From: Populus alba
Taxonomy: Eukaryota > Streptophyta > Magnoliopsida > Malpighiales > Salicaceae
Length of the DNA stretch: 64,000 nucleotides
Reading direction: 5' to 3'
NCBI RefSeq assembly: GCF_005239225.2
Contig: NC_133287.1
Location: forward strand, 601,493 to 665,492
The translations under genes and the position numbers were made by a program. Each line of letters starts with the position of its first letter. Positions within the stretch are counted from its first letter, which is position 1. Under the pieces are notes generated by a model. That model was not told where the DNA came from and searched no databases. It saw nothing but the letters and a program-made list of their open reading frames with translations. This document shows positions 58,369 to 64,000 of the stretch, piece after piece.

Positions 58369-59975
58369 CAACAATGTTAATATTGCTAGCAATAGTCATT
58401 GCTGTATTTATTGTGATCAAGACTTGTTTGAAAATCAATTACAATAATTTTGAAGTGATTGATGTACCAACTAATTAATTAATAGGAATTTAAATCTACT
58501 AATTATCTTGTTGTAATAATTAAATAAGTTGGATGCAGCAAATTTTCTTTTATTTTCTTTTAGCTTTTGGCAAATATAAAGTAAATGAAATGGTAAAACG
58601 TGGGGGGCTCAAATTTAGCCATTAATTTGAAAGCCCACATTCATGGAAGAACACAAATGGTACCGCAAGAAAAGACTGATGAGATTATTTAATAGCTGCA
58701 ATGGAAGACCGTGAAAGTCTTGGCTGTGGATAGTTGAAGAGAAGAACATCGTTGGTGATCATTTCAATGTAGTCTTGTTGATTAAATAATTATGAATTTA
58801 AATTTTATTATTATTATTTTATTTAATAAAAATTAAATATAAAATAATATAAATATATAAAAGTTTCAAGTTTAAATTTTTTTAATTTAAAGGAATGTAT
58901 TAAAAAAAATTATATAAACTATATTTTTAAACCATCCTTGATATTATAGCTTTTGGACGAGATGTGCTTGTTGACATCGTTGATATTCGAAAGAGGAGTG
59001 TAAACGTAAGAATGAGGGAAGTAATTGCCTACAATATTGGTTGACTCCAACAAAGTATATGCCTGTCTCATGCATGTATTGACATATATATAAGACATCA
59101 AATTAAAATACTGGCTAGAGATGAACAAGTAAAAGTAAAACAGTGCATCAAAATAAAGTTCAAATTAAACCAAGACAAAATTAGTTGATTAAGCTATTCA
59201 AAGATGCCTTTGCAGCTTAATTGGAGCCGCTAATCACAATAATATTAATACTTGTACATGTATATATTTCTAATAGAATATTTAGGAATTCATTAGCATG
59301 AAAGATCGATGATTTATATCGAATATTAGATATATAGGGCATGTAATGCACAATAATTAGTTATCAATATTTTAAATCAGGCTCTGTTAATTATTTGTTA
59401 TCCAACAAAAAAACATCATATTTGAAAACAAAAGAATAAAGAAAAACCCAGTCTGTAAAAAAAAAAAAGAATTGTTTTTATATTTCACTAAATTATGAAA
59501 ATAATTAAATAAATTGAAAATGTTTTTTTTTTTTTTTTATGATTGCTATGTACGTACTTGTACATGTATTTCTCTAATATGTAGACTGGGATTCCTCCAA
59601 TCCTGCCTTCTCCAATAGCCTTTAATGGTCAATATATATGATTTCTAGAATATTATCCTTCAAATTAAGATATTTTGGTCTATTTAAAAAGTCATCAATC
59701 GAAAATTCATATACATTGACAATTATACGTTGGATTGTAAGTCAATCTGTATATAAAAAAGACACTTCAATTTTTTTATATTTAGAATTTTAATTAGAAC
59801 AAATTCGAAAAATAATCGCAAGGCAATATTCAATAAAGTGCTCGATAAACGAAACACTGAAAGCCCAAAATAATAATAAGAAAAATATTAATGATTAATT
59901 TATTAATTTTACTCTAGGCAGAATCAGAACAAATGTTAAAAAGACTCAAAATTAAAGGAAAACAAATTAAAAAAG

Positions 59976-60000
59976 AAGAAGAAGAAGAAGAAGAAGACGA
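59976..60000. repeat. (GAA)n microsatellite, about 7 units
   Basis: 'agaagaagaagaagaagaag' within an A-rich stretch. Confidence 0.85.
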
Positions 60001-60132
60001 GGCTTCCATGTCATTTCGAGTTCTCTAAAGGTTGTCTTTTCATTATTTTGAATCATCCTTTGACTATTTTACTCCAAGCAAGCCTCATGCTCGTTTGTAC
60101 GTACGTAGTTAGGCACTGTATTTCAATCTTGG

Positions 60133-60135
<3 letters not shown>

Positions 60136-60166
<31 letters not shown>
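60136..60166. repeat. (CA)n microsatellite, about 15 units
   Basis: Pure CA run of about 30 bp. Confidence 0.9.
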
Positions 60167-60167
<1 letters not shown>

Positions 60168-61011
60168 GACAGATGCCTTCTATTCTTTGTCTGAGAATAA
60201 AGCTTGATCGAACTTAATTATACGAACCAAGCCCCAACTTTTCTCGATGTCTTTGAATAGAATCTCTCTTCTTTTTGGTGGCCCCTTTCCTCTTTTTCTT
60301 TGGGCGCAACCACAATTTTCTACCTAAATCAATGTCCTCGTTACATGCATGCAATCAGGATAAACTGTAATCTCCACTATTCAATGGATTTCCATTCCAA
60401 GTCCAATTCACGAGTTTGGTAAAAAGGGAAGCTTTGGAGAGCAATATTTATACGTTTTTTAGAGATCGATGATAACCAAGGGCTCAATTGGTGGCCACCG
60501 CTTTCCCATGTTAATTAGTAATGTTTTAAAAGTGACATTGAAGTTTCTTCTCTCTTGAAAACTCTAGTTAGTCAAGGCGAAGAATGGTAGATACTTAGGG
60601 TTTAGGATGTATACGTACCACGTAAGCCAGCCGTTGGCCATCATCGTTTTTGTCTTGTCTTGAACCTCACGAGCAAGATTTTCAAAAGGTACCATAAGTG
60701 AAGGAGAAAGAGGAGTAAAGCAATTGAACGTCATTAGATGTTGAAAACCCGTGTGCAATAAAAAGAAGAGAAAGCTTGGGTTGAGTCTTAAGTCAAGAAA
60801 TATGGCCACGAGATGTATACATCTAACAATGCAATGAAAGCAAACACGTATGTCCCAAAAAAAAGAAAAAGCTGCTAGCAAAGCTTTCAATAGATGCAGA
60901 AATTTGTAAACAAATTCTTCTATGGTCAAAACTTGAGGCTACAACAAACAATAGCTAGCGAGATCTTAATAGATTTACCATTAGTGAATTGTGATATAGG
61001 ATGCAAGTATT

Positions 61012-61170
61012 TGTTTTTGTATTATAATTTGTTTTTTCATTTTTTTGTTTGAAAATATTTTAATTAATATTTTTTTAATAATTTTGATATATTGATGTTA
61101 AAAATAAAATATTATTTTAATACATATTTTAATTTAAAAATATATTTTTAAAAAAAACATGAATGTAAAA
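61012..61170 (+). mobile_element. MITE-like dispersed repeat, copy 4 (most diverged)
   Basis: Retains only the core 'attttgatatattgatgtta' near 61,080 with the surrounding 'aaaataaaatattat' context. Assignment is tentative. Confidence 0.35.
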
Positions 61171-63030
61171 GATTGAAAAAGTTGGGATGTCAAAACGTGG
61201 AGATAGCTACGTAATAGTAACTCGATCAAGTTACTCTCATTTAAACATAATTTTTTAAATAACATTTGATTACTATTTCCAAAAAAATGAAAACAAAAAA
61301 AAAATCCTTTCTTATATTTTTTATTTTAAAAATACATAAATTTACTTTAAAACTAAAGAAATTTATTTTATATTTTTAGTCAAATATTTTTTTTTCCCTT
61401 AGAAAATCTTAAATTTTCATTATAACATCTACCTATTTTTATTTTTTAAAAAAAAAAAAAAAACTATAATAGGATAAACATGGTGGAGACTTGAGAGGCG
61501 TAAAAAGAGAAGCTTGAAAGAGAGAACTAAAAAGCCATAGCAAGTGACTCGGTCCCACTGGTAAACAAAGAACATAGTTACCGGGGAGCAGATCTAAAAC
61601 GTGGGTGACTTCATGTAAGAATGGGACCCACCATTAGACTAGGCAACTGTCCAACCCGGTCTCCAGTCGTAACCAAGCCTGGCCGTCAATCTCGTTGACT
61701 AGGCTTCTCCTGCTCTTACTTAATAAATAAAATATACAATATTTTAATTGGCTCATTGAATTTCATCACGTGGAATACGCCGCACAATAAGGGGCGGTGG
61801 GATTCAGAAATATTTTTTCTTTTTCTTTTTTTTTTTTTTTTGATTTATGAGAAAGAGTCAAAAGTCTTTCTTGATGAAATGTAGACGAAACCTCACTATA
61901 CAAATCTTGTCAACATTTTATAAATTTTGCTTCCATTCAACCCATGCCCAATTCCATACCCGGATCCATATTTTAATTTTTAATTTTTTTAGTCATCATT
62001 AATTATTCGTATTTGAATTTTTTTGGGATAATCTTAACATAATATTTATCAATAAATGGGTAGAAAACATCAACAGTTGAAATTTGCCGACACATAAGTT
62101 TACTAAAAATTCAGGGAGGTTGAAAAGTCAATCTGTGCTCCATCTCTTTTATTGTAGAATGGAATGAGAGGGAGATGGAGACGAAAAAAACGTATAAATC
62201 ATGATGGTTTCTCTAAAACCCACTTGAGAGACTTGTTAGAGACATTTAAAAACAAATAAAAAAAGTTATAGTTTTTTCATAACAAATATTTTAAGAAAAT
62301 TTTCAACGAAATTTAGATAAAAACTCTAATATATATTAATTAATCAAATATTTTTAAAATTATAATTAAAATAAAAATACAATTTCAAAAACATCAAATT
62401 GCAAAGGGATGTGTGCCAAACGTTATTCTCATGATCTCACCAATATTTGACAAATGCATGCAATTTTTTAAAAAAATAACAAAAAAAATCATAAATACAC
62501 AACGTATGTGTCATATATGGATACCAATCAGATTTTAACATGTGATCCCGAATAATTTTATACCCGTGATATCTAATCTTTTCTTATTTTTTAGTTAAAT
62601 TTTGCCATTAAAATTAAAAAAAAAATTATAGTATTCAAACTATAAAATTTATCGTATAAATACCATAAAATCTCTCGCTAAAATCTATTTTTAACACTAT
62701 AATTTTTATTTTTTATTTTTTTCAAATATTAGCATCAAGATATTATTAATTAGAGGTCAATGGCAAAGATGGATTATCCACTTAATCTATATGGGTATCC
62801 ATTAACAAACCATTTCTTGCCAAGTCACTAAAAGTCCAAACATCCTGCGGCAAGGCTACCATAAGAATATGCCATTACTGCCAGCTGGAGAAGTCCTGAC
62901 GCACCACCTGACGCAACCAATAAAAAATCCCATCAATTTCTAAATAAATCAAATTTGAAATTTCAATCCAAAAAATAAAAAAATAAATAAACTAATTTTT
63001 ATTTTTATTTTTTAAAATAAATCTCTCTCT
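61171..63030. other. Upstream region of WRKY gene
   Basis: AT-rich, no gene. It holds several W-box-like TGAC core words (for example 'cgttgacta' near 61,694 and 'agtgactcgg' near 61,543). Their presence before a WRKY gene fits cross- or self-regulation but is weak evidence. Confidence 0.4.
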
Positions 63031-63044
63031 CTTTGGTCCACCCT

Positions 63045-63212
63045 TCCAACCCTTTTTATAGCCGAGCTCATTGCACCGGTAAAAGACTTCAAAGACTTTG
63101 CCCACAAAACACACACACAGACAGACACCTCTCTCTTTCTCTCAAGAAATCTCTCTTCTTTTCTTGCGTTTCTTCTTGTTACCTATTTTTTCACTCTTTC
63201 TTGCTTTCATTT
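63045..63212 (+). promoter_or_regulatory. Core promoter and leader of the WRKY gene
   Basis: TATA-like 'tttttata' at about 63,053-63,060. It is followed by a leader rich in CA and CT, then the ATG at 63,213. Confidence 0.45.
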
Positions 63213-64000
63213 ATGGACAAAGGATGGGGTCTTGCTCTTGCTTCTGATCCCGTTTCTGTCTTCTCTAGCAACAACAGCAACAACAGCCCGGTTGGCTCTT
63301 TTTTGAAGGTCAAAAGGGACTTCAGTTCTGATCATAACATGGCAGATTCTAGGAATATTAATAATGGTATGTTTCAGTTTCCGGTTAGTCTTTCTGCCGG
63401 CAAGGAAGAGGTATCATCTGCTGCTGCTCATGAAGTAGACTTCTTTAAGGAGAAGATCAATAGGGTTGATATTGGCCATGATTCTAAATCCACTAGTGTT
63501 ACTGTTAAGAAGGAGAATTCTCTTGCTGAAGCTGCTCCAAGGTCCAGTGCTGCTCTTGATGTAAATGTAAGAGAAATATATATTTACCTTTTGAATTATG
63601 GCTTAATTATAGTTTTTCTACAAATAGAGATATTGATTATTATCTTTTTTTGGTTTCTAAATATAGACTGGATTGCACCTTCTAACTGCTAACGCTAGAA
63701 GTGATCAATCAACTGTGGATGATGGAGTTTCATCTGACGGTGATGATAGGAGATCAAAGAATGTTGAGGTAATAATTAATTAACAAGATTAAAAAGAGGA
63801 TCGATTTTGATTTATTTTTTTATTTTTTGAAGACTTCCCACTTAAGGATTTTTTTGTATATGCTGCAGCTAGCACAATTGCAAGTGGAACTTCAAAAAAT
63901 GAACGCAGAAAATCAAAGGTTGAAAGACATGCTTAGTCAAGTAACCAACAATTACAGTGCCTTACAGATGCATTTTGTAGCATTGATACAACAACAACAA
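63213..64000 (+). CDS. WRKY transcription factor, group IIb (WRKY6/31/42-like), 5' part
   Basis: Exons are 63,213-63,566, 63,667-63,768 and 63,869 to beyond the window, with GT-AG introns in phase 0. The N-terminus MDKGWGLALASDP and 'VDFFKEKI' are typical of group IIb factors. Exon 2 (TGLHLLTANARSDQSTVDDG) and exon 3 (LAQLQVELQKMNAENQRLKD..., then MLSQVTNNYSALQMH) form the conserved leucine-zipper-like coiled coil upstream of the WRKY domain in this group. The WRKYGQK domain itself lies past position 64,000. An in-frame ATG further upstream (63,033) lacks conservation and would include leader sequence, so 63,213 is preferred. Such factors bind W-boxes in the nucleus and act in defence, senescence or phosphate responses in Arabidopsis; the role here is unknown. 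Confidence 0.9.

Larger units (their letters stand above)
58384..61011. other. Spacer, no gene supported
   Basis: AT-rich. Short frames at 58,919-59,128 (-) and 60,564-60,929 (-) have no recognised domains. It holds a GAA microsatellite (about 59,976-60,000) and a CA microsatellite (about 60,136-60,166). Confidence 0.5.

Noticed and set aside
60564..60929. A 121-codon minus-strand open frame
   Set aside because: Hydrophobic, no recognisable domain, AT-rich context, no TATA or splice context; most likely chance.

Overview
This is nuclear DNA of a woody eudicot, most likely a poplar (Populus, Salicaceae). Genes carry GT-AG introns, most spacers are AT-rich, and LTR retrotransposons, a LINE, a SINE and MITE-like repeats are present. 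A short dispersed repeat with a 'gatgtgctgatat' core, which I recall as very common in Populus, occurs four times. The species call is inference; no barcode gene is in the window.

Region 1 (1-41,535) is a cluster of five STIG1-like loci, encoding secreted 16-cysteine peptides, all on the + strand. A segment of about 11 kb (LINE remnant, STIG1-a, a Tnt1-like Copia element, spacer, STIG1-b) is present twice in tandem: unit A (1 to about 10,975, left edge outside the window) and unit B (about 10,976 to 37,770). Unit B has grown to about 27 kb through two further insertions. A Copia element with identical 146-bp LTRs sits in the LINE (12,219-17,007). A 10.7-kb non-autonomous element with 2.2-kb LTRs (23,374-34,054) sits inside the Tnt1-like element. 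Both have 5-bp target duplications. The junction of the two units fuses the first 36 or so codons of STIG1-b to the middle of the LINE reverse transcriptase, so unit A's STIG1-b is destroyed. Unit A's STIG1-a carries four +1 changes, all within or beside short single-base runs. Intact STIG1-like genes are at 19,029, 37,657 and 41,065.

Region 2 (42,600-47,100) holds cell-wall genes: a four-exon PL1 pectate lyase (+), a deletion-bearing pectate lyase pseudogene (+), and a three-exon membrane-anchored protein with a wall-associated-kinase-type galacturonan-binding domain but no kinase (-).

Region 3 (47,100-63,000) has no gene I can support. It holds a minisatellite of about 100 bp period, MITE-like repeats, a SINE with target-site duplication, a smaller tandem repeat and microsatellites.

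Region 4 (63,213 to the end) is the 5' part of a group IIb WRKY transcription factor gene, cut by the window edge before its WRKY domain.

STIG1-like peptides, pectate lyase and a galacturonan-binding protein all act in the apoplast or wall; their adjacency may be chance. Many differences between the duplicated copies, and most breaks in the retrotransposon reading frames, are single-base changes in homopolymers. This looks like residual long-read sequencing error, so frameshift-based 'pseudogene' calls here should be read with caution.
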